NCBI GenBank assembly: GCA_003339415.1
Contig: PDHQ01000150.1
Span: forward strand, 19,885-83,884
Source of the DNA: Ophiocordyceps camponoti-saundersi (nom. inval.)
Taxonomy: Eukaryota; Ascomycota; Sordariomycetes; Hypocreales; Ophiocordycipitaceae
Length of the DNA: 64,000 nucleotides
Direction: 5' to 3'
The notes under the pieces: generated by a model
What the model saw: only the letters and a program-made list of their open reading frames with translations
Databases searched by the model: none
What the model was told of the DNA's origin: nothing
Shown: positions 35,939 through 49,308 of the stretch, piece by piece
How the letters are laid out: every line of letters begins with the position of its first letter
How positions within the stretch are numbered: position 1 is the first letter of the stretch
Program-made: the position numbers and the translations under genes

Positions 35939-38620
35939 AAAAGGTAAACTTTATATTATAAATAACTTATAAGCTTTAAATAGTATAGTTATTTTTAATA
36001 TATATCTAATACCTCTCCTTTATAATATAATTTATAAGTTAGTAAGTAAAAAGGTTATTTTTATTATTAATACTTAAAGCTTTTTTTATTAGTTTTTTAT
36101 TTATTTAAATTATTAAAAGTAGTTTACGATTATTTCCTACTGCGGATTAAAGAGGGCTATAATCGCTTTTATAAGGTATAAAAATTCTCCTACTTATATA
36201 TAAAAATTCGTCGATTATATTCTCCGACTATATAAAGTATACGCTACTAAATATATTAATAATATAGTAATCTTTTTTAATATTTTAGAAAATTATATTA
36301 AGTATCTAATTATAATATTTAATCTTTTTATTAATATAAATCTTTCCCTCTCTACTTTTAAATTATTCTTTTATTACTTATTTATAAAAATATTAAGGTA
36401 TTATATTAATAAATTTATACTAATAAATACTTAATTTTAAGTAAAAGCTTTATAAAATATTAATTTCCTTAATATTTTATAATATCTTAAGTAATAAATT
36501 AGATTAGTTAGATAAATAAGATATCTTATTCCTTATTTTATATAATAAATTAACCTTTTTTAAAAATATAAAATAGTAATATTTTAAGAAAGATAGGAAA
36601 ATAAAGTACTTATTACTAAATTAAAAAGAAATACCTTTACCTTCTAATTTAAGATTATTCTAATAAAGGAAGAAACTAACTATTTTAATAATATTACTAA
36701 TACTTTTTATAATAATGCTACTTTTAGTTAATTTTTTCCTAATTATTAACTTTTTTTATAAATTAATATTTTTTAGAAAAATAGTTTTATAGCCTATCTT
36801 TTCTATATTAATAATAAGGAATCTTAGAAACTATCTTTAGCTTTATTTTAGTAATTTATTAAACTTATTTACTATTTTAGTTATATACTTAAACTAGCTA
36901 AAATTAAATATTAGCTAACTAAACTTAAGATTTCTTATTTAATTTAAGCTTATTATAAACTCCGAACTTATTTAATTAAAACTTAGAAATTAAAAATTAT
37001 AGTTTTTATAAATTATATTATAATTTTAATAATTATAAAATAAACTTTTCTTTTTATTATTAATATAAGGAGTAATAATTACCTTACTCTTATTTTTTAG
37101 TTTCTAAGTTAATATTTTTTAAAAGTTTAATATATCTTTAATATTTTTAATATTCTTATAAACTCTTTTTTACGCTTTCTTTTAAAAATAGCCCCGGAAA
37201 AGGAATAAGAAAAACTTAAAAATATTTAGGAAAATTATATTAATTATAAATATATACTAATTTCCTTAGAAGCTATTCTTAATAATACTTTCTAATATAA
37301 GATTTCTAAAAAATATCTTCTTAATATATAATAATTTAAAATCTTAAAATAACTCGAAGATAAAAACTTTTAGGAAAAACTTACTTTTATTTAAGCAAAT
37401 AGCTTATTATATCTTAAGGATATTAATAATTAATAATAACTTTATATTTTTAAAAATTATACTAAAAAATTATTTCTAAGTATTATTTTTATAAATTTTA
37501 TATTAGCTAAAAATATATATAAGCTAAACTCTCTTTTAATTTTATTATTTCCTAATTAAAAAAGAAAATCGATAATTTCGTAAACGAATATAATATTTAT
37601 AAATAAAATTAAATTAATAAATAAGCTCTTTTTAAAGAAATAGTTCCTATTTATTTTCTAGTAATTCCCTTTTATATAATTATAATAAATTTTATTATTA
37701 GACTCCTTTTAATTTTTTTTAAAAAACTTACCTTAATTTAAACTTAAAGGAAAGTTTTATAATATTTTTCTTACTATTACTAATAAATTCTTAAAAATAT
37801 ATATTTTAACTCTTAAATATAATTATTTTACTACTAAAAAATAAGCTTAGCGGCTATATAATAAGCTTACTTATTATAATTAGGGACTCCTAAAATAAAT
37901 TATCTTTAATTAAGATTTAAAGTTTATATCTAAGCTTTAAAAAACCTTATAATTTACTTTTAATATTAAACTCCTAATATTAATTATATATTACTTATAA
38001 ACTAATAATTTATCTAAAAAATAAAACTAAATTATTAAAATTACTTTTAAATTCTTCGCTACTAATTTCCTAATAAAATAATAAATTAATACCCTATTAG
38101 CTTTTTAGTTTTTACTTAATAACTCCTTCTCTTTAGTTATTAAGATTACGCTTAGTAAGTTACTTATTAAATTCTAAATAAATAATAGTTTTTATTATCT
38201 AAGTAATTAAGCTTCCTTTAAATTTAAGGAAATATTAAAAAATAAGGTAGTTATCTTAATTACTTATACTTAAGCTATAATAAAAAAATAATATAATAAG
38301 AAATATTAGAAGCTTAAGTTTAAGCTTAGTAATTAAGTTTAGCTAAAATTTAGGAAAGGATATTCTATTCTTAATAGATAAGTAATAAAGCTTTTAGAAC
38401 GGTAAACTAAGCTTTTCCGCGTAATTAAAAAAATTAGATATTTAGCTTACTAACTAAATCTTAAAAATTTAAAAAATATCTATCTTATTATATTAGTTAT
38501 ATAACTTTAACTAGCTAATATTTTAAAAGAATAACTTAGCCTTAAGCTTAATATTAATAATTATAAAATTAAATAAATCCTTAATAAGAGAAAGGTTAAG
38601 AGAGGGCAAGGCGCTACTTA
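35939..38620 (+). pseudogene. Gypsy-594 reverse transcriptase, RNase H and integrase, degraded (copy 2)
   Basis: Continuous here from the LN motif region to the integrase C-terminus, colinear with 6585-8769 plus 16050-16560 of copy 1. The YxDD box reads YINN (36252-36263), with both Asp lost. The stretch at 38105-38125 is the empty version of the site where Copia-301 copy 1 inserted in copy 1 (TTACTTAATAA). Confidence 0.88.
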
Positions 38621-39067
38621 AATAAAATACCTTATATATTAGAAAAGATACCTAAGTAATAATAACTAATAAGTAGCTAAAAAAACTTCTAATAAAAGGA
38701 GATAATTAAAGAATTTAAGAAAGAAAAAGATAAGTTAGAAGCTAGGCTAAAAATTACTAGGAAAAAATATATAAATATTTTTAAAAAGTACTAGCTATTA
38801 GAATAAGGTAAGTAAGTTACCTAGTAATAAATATATAATATTTTTAGGAAATAATAAACTTAACGCGTTATTATTTATACCGGATTTTCTTTTATTTTCC
38901 TACCTTTCTTCTCTTATTTCCTCTCTCCCTTATTTATCCTCTCTTATTCCCCTTTATATTACCTATCTTTATTATATCTTCTTATATATTAGTTTTTATC
39001 CCCCTTATAATTATTTCTTTTTATCTTTTAATTTTTTTTATTATCTTTATATTATTTCTTTTCTTTT

Positions 39068-39142
39068 ATATTTAAAATTAATCTTTCTTATAATAATCTT
39101 TATTATTCTCGTAATAAGATATATTATAAGTTATTTTACGAA
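39068..39142 (+). pseudogene. Gypsy-594 ORF3 start (copy 2), cut by Gypsy-197
   Basis: The start codon is ATA (39068-39070), against ATG in copy 1, a TG-to-TA change. The frame continues 75 bp and is broken by Gypsy-197 after CGAA (39139-39142). It resumes at 49309. Confidence 0.75.
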
Positions 39143-39339
39143 TAAAATCCTTTAATTAGTCTTAGATTATAGGATTAGATTAGATTATATAGTATTATAT
39201 ATTAGGGTATTAGTAGTTATAATCTCTTTTATATTAGTTTAATAGCAAATCTAATAATAATAATAATTCCTCTATGTTCTCCTTTTTTTTCTCTAATCCC
39301 TTATCCTCTAATACCTTATCCTCTAATACCTATCTAATA
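39143..39339 (-). repeat. 3' LTR of Gypsy-197 (197 bp)
   Basis: Matches 49108-49304. It contains two tandem TTATCCTCTAATACC units (about 39301-39330) preserved in both LTRs. The plus-strand right end reads CTAATA, the other LTR CTAACA. Confidence 0.95.
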
Positions 39340-39439
39340 AAGTAGGGGGTATCTTTATTATAGTCGCCTACGACCACCTTCTTTACCTAAACCTCTTTAC
39401 CGTAATCCTCCGTAAATAGCTTATCGTTATCTAATCTTA

Positions 39440-41690
39440 GGGGTATCCCCCCGATTTTATTCGAACTAGTCTCTTAATTTCCTTAGCTCGATAGCCTCGC
39501 TTTCTTAATTAATCTCTTATTAGACTAATTAGCTATACTAGGCCTTTTAGGTCGTAGCGATAATATATCGGATATTAACCCTCGGTTAGACGGCTATAAA
39601 AAGGGGTCCGATATAAGTTATAATATAAATTAATCGAAATCCTTAAAGTTTACCTTAATAACTTAGCGTAGAGTTATCTTAATAGCTTTATCTAGTAGCG
39701 GTTAGATAATATTATCTATTATTATAGATTAAAATACCTTTTATAGCGCTACTTTAATAATATCTTTTATCGGATATATATTATATTCTTTAATATTCGT
39801 AGAAACGGGCCGCTTTAGTTATATCGAGGACTTATTTAGAATATAGGTTAGCTTATTACGAATAAGTAAGATAATTCTTTTTAAATTTTTAATAGCTATT
39901 ATCTACCTAATAGCTCTCTTAGTATACGTAATCGATCGTTTTACTTATATAACTTGCTAAAATTCCTTTCGTTAGTACTCGAGAAGAGCTCTATAATTAG
40001 CTTCCTATCGCTTTTTTTAATCTTTTATAATAGACCGTTATTCTTCTATCTATATCTTATTCTTCTCTAACTACCGCGCTATTAAACTTTGCTACTTAGC
40101 TAATAATAATTCGAACGCTTCCTTCTAATAGAGGGTAGTAAAAGCTCCTATAGTTATAATATAAGTAATATTAGAAATAGCCCTATCCTTAAGTACCTAA
40201 ATTAATATAGTTATATTCTAAGTTATAGGGGTAGCCGAAGGTGCCTAAATTAGCGCAGGCGTATTATAAATCCTAAAAGTAGCCGAAAGCGTATAAACTA
40301 CTAAAATAATAGAAGATAGCGATATAGTAAATATAAGCGTCGAAGCGGGATATATCCTCTTTACTATTATAAGGATATTTAAAAATATAAGCGTTAAAGT
40401 TAGTATCTTCCTAGCGGGTAAGGCTTATACGATAGAAGATTTCGGGTTAGTAATAACTAAGGGCCGTATAATAAAAGGCGAAAGATACTTCGGGCTAATA
40501 GTAGCTAATATTTTAACTAAAAGCTATATAATAGAAGAAAATCGCTTCGGGCTAGTAGTAGCCGATATTTCTACGACGGAAGATTATAGCTTTATCCTAA
40601 CCGTAAGTTATACCGACCTCGCTTTTAGGGCTTACTCCGGTAATTTAAGCTAACTTTAACCCGCGTTCTTTTAACTAGGAATAAGTAGTATAGTCTTAGG
40701 GCCTTAAGGCGTTTTTAAGGGAGTTATTATAATCGTAAGTTTAACTATATCCTTATTCCCTTTTAAGGGAGTTATTATAGTTTTAAGTTTAACTATATCC
40801 TTATTCTTAATTTTAGATACCGATATAAGGGTATATCTATTTAATAAATCTTTTACCTTATTACCGGCTATTTCGCTTAATAGTTTTATTAATAATTAAG
40901 GTAGCGTAAGCTAATCGGCCCGCTAGCCTAATACTCGGCGAATAACCTAATTTACGTTAAATTTCGATACTTTTTCTATATCTTAAAATCCCGCCTTAAA
41001 CCTATAAGTAATAATAGTAATATCTTAGTTATAATAGCCTTAGCTTTTAAGAGCTAACTTTAATAAAGCCGCCCCTAATATATTAGCGTCCGTTATGCCT
41101 AGTAGCTTATCGTATACTATTTAGTTAATATTAAAAATTATTCGCTTCTATAATTTCTATATAGTAATAGAAAATAAATTTATAATATTAGGTAAGATAG
41201 CCTTTTTTATCTTCCTTATACTAGTAATAATCTCTAATATAAGGGGAAAATTACCTTTATTATCTTTCTTTACTATATAGTTTGCGAAGTAATATACTAT
41301 AGTATATAGTTATTATAACTCCGGTTACGGGATCAGCTAGTTATACGGTAAGATATCTTCTATAATATTCTTATTAGTAGTTTAGAATTTTTAAATATTT
41401 TAAGATACTATTACTAAAGCGGTTTCCTTTTATATTACTTTAGTAATATATTATAATAGCTAGTCCCCTTTTATAGCTTATTTAGCTAAGATATAATTAT
41501 AAGGAGTTCCGGTTATTATAGTAATCTTAAGGTTTTTAATAACCTTCGCTTTCTAATTTATCTTTATTATCTAGGTAAAAAAACTTTAGTATTTTTTATA
41601 TTCCGTACGAATTTTCTAATACTAAACGTTAATCGTCTCGTTTTTTAAGGGGTTTATGTTTTTAAGAGTTAGGTAGTTATCTTAAGTAGC
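39440..41690 (+). pseudogene. Long antisense reading frame in the 3' region of Gypsy-197, unknown product
   Basis: On the plus strand, opposite to pol, one frame extends about 2.2 kb with stops only at TAA/TAG, at about half the density of the minus-strand frame in the same phase where I compared them. The part 40297-40650 has 118 codons without any stop, exceptional in this DNA. That part includes AGKAYTIEDFGLVITKGRII and three imperfect repeats of a (Y/R)FGL(I/V) motif. Other legible parts are VETGRFSYIEDLFRI (about 39800-39845) and FFSNYRAIKLCYLANNN (about 40060-40110). I do not recognise it. It could be an antisense ORF of the kind reported in some plant gypsy elements, a captured gene, or chance. 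The minus-strand reading needs about twice as many former Gln/Trp codons and is less likely. Confidence 0.5.
40713..40808. repeat. 48-bp tandem duplication in Gypsy-197
   Basis: Two units, 40713-40760 and 40761-40808, both opening TTTTAAGGGAGTTATTATA and containing AAGTTTAACTATATCCTTATTC. They differ at a few positions, mostly transitions. The length is a multiple of three, so it keeps the antisense frame. Confidence 0.8.
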
Positions 41691-42239
41691 TATAATAATA
41701 TAAGAGGAAAACGATAATAATATAATACGCGAAGTAAAGATAAACGTAGGAGGAGATAAATAGTATAATAGAAAGTAAGTTAAACGAAAAACGATAATAA
41801 TATACGAAATAAAGGTATATATAAAAGAAGATAACCGTATATTAATAATAGTAATATATAATAGTTAGTTATATATAGGAAAGAAGGAGATATATATAAG
41901 GTATATAAGAAAGAAGATAACGATAGTGCCCGACGATAATCTAATTAAGAAAGATTTAATAAGTAAGGAAAGGAAAATAGTAATAGTGCGGTATATAAAG
42001 ACGCGAGATATACGGTAGTAAAAGTATATACGAGGTATACTTAGAGAGAATAAACGTAAAAAGAATAGAAAATAAAGTAAGGTAAATATATAAATAAGTA
42101 AATAGACTATTAGCGACTTTTTAGCTAGCTAATAGCTATTAATAATTACTATTAATTACTATTAATATTTACTATAGTAACTTAATATCTATTATAATAA
42201 GTTATCCTTCTTATTTTTAGTTTTCTTACCTAACTTTAC

Positions 42240-43470
42240 GTTTCCCCCCTTAACTTTTTATAATAGCGAGTTCCTATAAGCGTAAGGGTCTTTACCTTAA
42301 AGCTTATTTATTTCTTCGCTTAACTTATAGCCTTATTAGGTAGCTATATCCTATATTACTCGCCGTAAGGGTATTAAATATACCTTATATAGTATAAATA
42401 GTTTAAGATTATCTACGTAAAGCTTTCGCAAAACTTAGCGTCCGATAACGCTATAGATTAGATATGTAATAAACGAGACTACCTTAATAATAATAAATAG
42501 GTTATCTTATATAGTTATAAACTTCCTATATAACGTATTTATCTTATCTTACCTTTCTTATATAAAGTTACTAACTTATAAGGCACGTTATAGCTTAGTA
42601 TTATATTTAGTTATATTAAAGTTAGCTAAAGTATCCTAGATTATATCCTTTTCTTCTACTATAGCTAATACTAAATCGCGGACTATCTAGTTATCTAGGT
42701 TAAAATAGTTAAAGTTAGATTATTTAGCTTTAGGTATCTCTTTATTTTAGTATATAACTACGGGGTTAAATCCTAATATAGCCTTTACTAGAGTTACCTC
42801 TAAAGTCTTAACTTTTCGAGAATTTAGCATGTTAGTAATCTAAGGTAACGCTTTATTCTACGCTTCTAGGGAGATACCGGACTGCTTAAGACTCTATTTT
42901 CGCAGTTAATCTTTTACTAGTTAGATATACCTCTCCGCTAGTTTAGTGCTCTAAGGGTATAAGACTAGGCCGAATTTCTATTTAACCTTATATCGCTTAG
43001 CTATATTTTCTATAATAGTATTAGCGAAATAGCGTCCGTTATCCGAATAAATAGCTTTAAGCTAGCTAAATACTAAACTTTAGTAATATTATTATACGTT
43101 TATTACCTTTAAGCTAGTTATATTTTAGTATACTTAAGTTAATAGAAAACGCGTTATATAATTTATAGCTATTAAAATATATTAATACTTATAAGCGCTA
43201 ATAGGCGTAATAGGTCTTAGAAAGTTAACGATTACTATTTCCTATAGCTTATATATCGTAATTTATTTATATTTTAACTTAAGTAAGCATAGTGCGGTTT
43301 ATTAGTAAATTATATAAGATATATAATAATAAGTAATATCTAATTAACAAGTTAGCTATTATAAGATTCCTCTTAAATTCGCTAGAGTCTTTTCCTTAGA
43401 GAAATAGCCTAATATATTATAAGCACTTTATAACTTTAACTAGATATTTAACTATAGATAATACTTAGCT
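42240..43470 (-). pseudogene. Gypsy-197 integrase, degraded
   Basis: Minus frame. IVNFLRPITPISAYKY at about 43232-43185 carries the first catalytic Asp as Asn (from VDF.GPI.P). KAIYSDNGRYFANTIIEN around 43060-43000 is the second catalytic Asp region (SDNG at 43035-43046), here intact. LYP*STKLAERYI near 42960-42920 derives from the HPQSTG.AER motif with the catalytic Glu. A C-terminal arm includes FI*ERQDKINTLYRKF at about 42560-42510. The product would integrate cDNA. It is dead through stops and the Asp loss. Confidence 0.9.
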
Positions 43471-43699
43471 TACTATTTATTCGATTCGATATAGTATAGG
43501 ATCTTATTTTAAACTCGATATCTAATAGCTATTTTCTAAATATAGTAATATCTCTTATTTAATAATACTTATATTTTATTAATAAGAAAGAGTATAATTT
43601 CTATATATTACGAGTCTCCTAGCTAAGAGGATATAGCCGCCTAAAGGTAAGATACCTCTCTACCTATTAGCGGTTTACCTAATAGGAGTCGAGTAGCCT

Positions 43700-46560
43700 T
43701 AATAATATCTAGCGCTAATATAATATAGCTCTCTATATTTAAAGCGTTACTTTTTAAAATATTATATAACTTAGATATACTATCCGCAATTCTAATAATC
43801 TTTATCGTATTCGGGCGGTAAATATATTTAATATCCCGTTCTTAAAGAATATTAATCTACCTTATAACTTTATTATACGTTTCCGCTATATTCGTTATTA
43901 AGTTAATAATATCTTTATAATTTATATAGATTTTAAGGGGATACGAGGATATATCTACTATCTACTAATATTCCTTAATCGCGTAAATAATAGCTAATAT
44001 TTCTTTTTTAAGTATAAAATATCGCTATTCTAAATTACTTAGCTAAAATAATATCTATATAATAATTTTTATATCTTAGAAATTAGAGTCTCTAATAAAT
44101 ATTCTATCGGGATAGTTATTAAGTTAATAGAGAACGGCCCTTATCTTAGTATTAGATATATCTATTATTAAGTAAAATTATATATTTATCCGTATTTTAA
44201 ATATTATATTATTCTAGATAGCTTAGTATAGGAATTATAAAGCTTTTACCGCTTTTAGTATCTAAATAGGTTTATCTTAACGTTATACTTTTAGTTATAT
44301 AGATTAGCGTCCTAATAGAGTTACCTTATTTACTTTTTTAAAAAACGCTTCCTTAATAAGTCTAGCCTTATCTACTCTTCTTAATATAAAATAATAAAGG
44401 AATAGGGTTAGCTATAGCACCGTTTAAATTTCTTCCTAAGATTAAGGAGGGTATTATTAGAAATAGTCTCCTAACTACGTAAATCTTTACTAATATTTAG
44501 TTCCTAAATAAAATCGCCCTACTTCTAATTTAAACTTAACTAATTCGGCTATACTATTAAATAGCTTTATCTTCTTACTTACGAGACTAATTAGCGCTTA
44601 TATTACTTTAAGGAAGTATTAATATCGGAGGAAATCGAAATATCTATTAAAGGTTTCGCTACTAAGGTTATAATCGTTAATATAAACGAATATTAATATT
44701 AAGTATTTTATAGTAAAACCTAGTAACGTTTAGTATTTAACCTTATTTACTAATATTAATTTGCTAAACGCGATATCCCCGTACCTTATATATATAAAGG
44801 GGGCGCTTATTAGTTCTTATAATATATTAATATATTCCTATATGCCGTTAGGGGCAGTAAAGCCTATCTTATATATATCTTCCGGCTATATTAAGATTAA
44901 CTAAAACCTATTAGATATATTTAGCTAAGAGAAAACTATTAGTTATTTAATATATACTTAGTTTAAATTAACCTTTAGGTTATAATACGGATATCTTAGT
45001 TTTACCGTATTCTTATTAATATCGCGGTAATTATAAACTATTCTCTAGGCCGCTAAGTTTAGAGAGTATTTCTTAATAAATAAAGTTCTAGCTACCTATT
45101 CTATATTATTACCGATAAGTTAAATAATATTTACTTCTTTTATTATTAGGAATACCTTACTTATAAAGATCCGTTTAGGCTTACTATACTTTATTTATTT
45201 AAATATAGCTAGCGTTACTCCCTCCTTTAATTTAATTTAATAGGTAATTAGTTATATAAGCCTAATCTCCTTAAAAGTAGAAATAAAGTAGTTCTTATAA
45301 GTAAAATATAATCTTATAACCCTCTCTCTCTATTTTTCTATCTTAACGTAATCTCCTAGCGTAATAAGGCTTTATTTAAATTACGCGTTAATTTCCCTAA
45401 TTAGGGTATCCGATAAAGGATAAATAACTAAGTCCGGGGTAATACTTTTATAAAATATAAGTCTTAAAGTACTTATTATTATAGTACTTATTTATCTAAA
45501 ATACGATATATAGTTAGTATTATCCTTATTACTTATTTTCTCCTAGTTTATCCGATATTAGGAATATTTTAAAAAGTCTATTATATCTAGCTTATCGTAG
45601 TTACGGATTACCTTTTCTATATTACTCTCTTCCTTAGTTATCTTATTTTCTTTTAGGTTAGCTAATTCTATTTCTAGGAGCTTTTCTACTCCTCTAAGCT
45701 ATCTTAAATACTTAAGTAACCGTCTATTCGTTAACTCCGGTTTCTCCGCCGTCTATTTAAAACCTATTACCTTATATACTTTCTTCTATATAAACTTAGG
45801 TAATATTACTTTTACCTACTTACTAATAAATATTACTAGCTTTCGCTAGATTTAAGGCTATAATACTTTATCTACTTTCTTCTATACTATCTTTAGCTAC
45901 CCCGCTATTTAGCTTTTATAGGAGGCAGCTATTAGTTTTTTAGAGAGTTTTACTTTACCTAGGAGGCTAGTTATTTAATAATAGCGGATAAAATATCCTT
46001 AACTTTTTCTAAAATAAGCTTATTATCTTTAACGAATATAATCTTATCTTTATTATTAGTAACCGCTTTTAGATATTTAGGGGCTTACGGCGTCTTCCTA
46101 TCTAGCTTAAATAAATTAGGTGCTAGGAAAATCGGAATAATCTAAGTAATACTTTCTAAGCTAGTAATCTCTAATTATTCCTTTATATAGTATTCTATAG
46201 CCTTAACGCGTCTTAGCTATACGCGGCCTAATAGAATATCCTAATTATTATAGTCTCCTAGTATATATATTTTTATATTAGCTAAGATTCCTACTATAAT
46301 TACCCGAAAGTAAGTAACCTTTTTAATAATTACGAGTTTATCGTTTACTATTCTAACTATACTTAATTAAGGTAACTAGATTACGGGGAGGGCGTTATTA
46401 GCTATAAAGGCCTTATTAACTAAATCGACTATAAAACCTCTATTTAATATAATAATAGTATATCGATAATTTTTAACGTAGCTTTTAATATACTTTAATA
46501 TTAATAAGATAGCTTTAGCTAGCGCTATAATATTTTTTTAAATTACCTAATTAAGCGTAT
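43700..46560 (-). pseudogene. Gypsy-197 protease, reverse transcriptase and RNase H, degraded
   Basis: Minus frame. Protease: GFIVDLVNKAFIANNALPV at about 46437-46381 and ILGDY near 46264-46242, as in retropepsin-like proteases (LIDxGxx..., ILG). Reverse transcriptase: IVYNYRDINKNT near 45045-45005, from the DYR.LN motif, and VYIND at 44687-44673, the YxDD box with its first Asp changed to Asn. RNase H: EILAIIYAIKEY at 44003-43968 and IYINYKDIINL near 43930-43900, from TDHK. All are in the gypsy order. Stops lie at former Gln/Trp codons. Confidence 0.9.
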
Positions 46561-49050
46561 TATAGGATAGAATATCCGCTAGCGGGTTTTATAATTTAAA
46601 TAATTAAATAAGATTTATAATAACCTCCTTACCTTTCGGGGACTTAATTTTCTTCCGATATTATATTAGTCTATTAAGTTATATACGAATCGATAATATA
46701 ACCTAAAGTAATTAAAGGATACTTAATATTACTAGGGTATTTTTTAACCTATCTCCTAGTTTAAATAGCGGAATATTATATTCTTTTATAGCTTAGATTT
46801 TCTCTAACTTATATTATTTTTTAGCTAGCTTAGGCTCTTAAGGGTAAGTCTAAACTTTTACTTCTAGAGGTAGTAATTATATAGTTAGTCTTAAGATAAG
46901 CTTAGGAATAGTTAGAGTCTCCTTTAAGGCCGGGCCTTCCCTAGCGTTATTATTAGGCTCCGTGCTTAGTATAACTAATCGGCGACGAATTTCCTACTTT
47001 AATTTATCTTATTATAATTTATCTAAGTTATCTAAGTTAAATTCTACTTTAGGGCGCGGTTTAGTTACGTAGCCTTATATAGGTTAAGAAGTCGGGACTA
47101 TCTTTTCTTTCTAATAAGAGGTTTAAATATTAGGTCTCTAAGCGGTATAAGTTTATCCCTATATAAAATTAATATCGGGCGCGGTAAGATCTAAAGCTTT
47201 TCTATCTAAACTCTTTATTATAGGTAGCGCTAGTAATATCTTAGTTATATATCTTATTAGTAGTTAAATATTTATATCTAAACTAATAACTATTAAATTC
47301 TTTACTAATAGTTTAGGGCTAGTGCCTTAATATAGTTACTAGCGTCTCTATTCCTTTATCTCCTCCGCGTAAGTTTCCTAATAAGCTTTCCGCTACTAAA
47401 ACGCTTCTCTATTAAATAAAGCTATAGATAGATAATTATAGCCTATATAGCCCTATTCGCTATATTTAAAATACTATTATAGATCTAAGTTAGGAGGTTA
47501 GTATCTAGGTCCTATACCCGGTAATCTAAGGGCTTAGGGTTACTATTATAACGTATTCGAAGAATTTTATAATAGATATCCTTAATTCTATATTTAGGTA
47601 TTAGTTTATCTAAGTATACCTTATATACTCGAATATCCGCTAGTAAAACGGCCTCCTAAGTTCTATAAGTATTTACTTAACTTACTCGCTATTATAATAT
47701 TAGATTATTTTATTAATTTAGCTATCTTAGTTATTATCTCCTATTACTTAGCTATTACTTTTTACGGATCTATCTTTATAGCTAATACTTTATTAGTATC
47801 TCTCTTAATCTTTTTAGATATTATATTACGTAAGTTATATATAATAAGTCGAATATTAAACTATATTAAGCTTACCGTTACTATTAATAACTTTTACTTA
47901 CTATTAACGTAAAGGCGCTTAATAATAGCCCGCTTATACTATTTATCCTTCTTAGCGTTTTTAGTTATCCGATTTAAAAAGTTAGTAAGTAAAATCCGTT
48001 AAGTTTCTAATTTTACTTAGGTATAAAAAGCCTCCGCTTATTTCGTATAATTAGCTAGCGATTCTCCTTTCTTATAACTAAACTTATATACTTTTATAAT
48101 AAGAGTACTTTTTATAACTAGGTTTACCTTTTTAAACTTATTTATAAATAGAGTTACTAACTTAAACTAGGTATAATCTTTATTATTTAACTTATTATAT
48201 TAGTTAGTAGCCTTACTACGAAAACCCGAAAAGAAGATCTCCCTAACGATAATATTATATATCTTTCTTTAGATACCTAATAATACTATATTAGTATTAT
48301 ACTAATCGAGGTACCTTTTAGCTAAAATATCCTTCGGGTATTTAGTAAATAGCTTAAGCCCTAATAGTAAAGTTAACGCTATTATAATATAACGCCTATA
48401 CTTAAGTTTAATAATACTCCCTTATATTAGTATAAGATATATAATTATTAGACTAATCTAATCTACTAGGGGAAAGGGATAAAGTAGACGATATAGTAAA
48501 TTTTCTAATAAACTAAGCAAACTTTATAATAAACCTATATTTATATTTAATATTATTTTCTAATTTTTTACCTTAGGGCACTCCTTAGGTACGCTTTAAT
48601 AACTTACCTTTACTTATAATACTTATAACTACTAAATATTTAGCGGAATTAAGTTTTCCTTTATTAGGTATATCCGTTTCTTCGAATTAAAAGACTTTTA
48701 GCGTTAATCTATCTAGGAAGATTATACGCCCCTAATCCTTTTTACTTACTTATCCTAACGTTTTTCTTATCTTAACTACTTTCGGCGATAATAAAGAAGG
48801 GAAAAAAAAGGAAAACTATCCGCACTTACGGGGTCTTCTTATATTCTCTCGTCCTTTTTCCCCCCCCTTATTCTCGCTTATATAGTCCTTCCTACCTTAC
48901 TTACTATAAGGCTTTTTCGGCAATAATAAGCAGCTATAGCTAGACTTACTTTAAGTAGCTCCCGCTTAACCTAATTAGAACTCGCTTCGCTTCTTAATTT
49001 AGTAATCTGCCGAAATCCTTAAATACTTAGCTATTATTATTAGACGATAC
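46561..49050 (-). pseudogene. Gypsy-197 gag region, degraded
   Basis: Minus-strand frames with few stops, such as LVAESLLGNLRGGDKGIETL at about 47399-47340 and FEYVIIV..SP*ITGYRT near 47560-47510. By position between the 5' LTR and protease it should be gag. A zinc knuckle was not identified. The part nearest the 5' LTR (about 48750-49107) is comparatively GC-rich, keeps several CA/TG sites (for example near 48925-48935), and is probably leader. Confidence 0.6.
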
Positions 49051-49107
49051 CGTTATATTAATTCTATAGCTTATATAGTAACGTGCTAAATCCTAGTCTT
49101 ATTATTA

Positions 49108-49304
49108 TAAAATCCTTTAATCGGTTTTAGATTATAGGATTAGATTAGATTATATAGTATTATACGTTAGGGTATTAGTAGTCGTAATCTCTTTTATATT
49201 AGTCTAATAGTAAATCTAATAATAATAATAATTCCTCTAAGTTCTCCTTTTTTTTCTCTAATCCCTTATCCTCTAATACCTTATCCTCTAATACCTATCT
49301 AACA
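49108..49304 (-). repeat. 5' LTR of Gypsy-197 (197 bp)
   Basis: Matches 39143-39339. Its outer terminus keeps the original TG (CA at 49303-49304 on the plus strand). The TSD CGAA follows at 49305-49308. Confidence 0.95.
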
Positions 49305-49308
49305 CGAA

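Larger units (their letters stand above)
39143..49304 (-). mobile_element. Gypsy-197, complete Ty3/gypsy element on the minus strand
   Basis: 10,162 bp with two exactly 197-bp LTRs (39143-39339, 49108-49304) and TSD CGAA (39139-39142, 49305-49308). Copy 1 of Gypsy-594 has this site uninterrupted near 17066. On the minus strand the order is gag region, protease, reverse transcriptase, RNase H, integrase (gypsy order), then about 2.9 kb before the 3' LTR. Read on the minus strand the LTR starts TGTTAG and ends GGATTTTA. The element is visibly less AT-rich than its neighbours. One caveat: the purine run next to the left LTR (39340-39349) is on the plus strand, not where a minus-strand polypurine tract is expected. 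Confidence 0.94.

Noticed and set aside
40297..40650. A functional gene in the 118-codon open stretch
   Set aside because: It is open by chance or by low Gln/Trp content within a dead, RIPed element. No start codon or flanking open sequence supports a living gene.
39440..41690. Minus-strand (sense) ORF3 in Gypsy-197
   Set aside because: The minus frame in the same phase can be translated for long stretches, but its stop density is about twice that of the plus frame and would need an implausible Gln/Trp content. It is not fully excluded.
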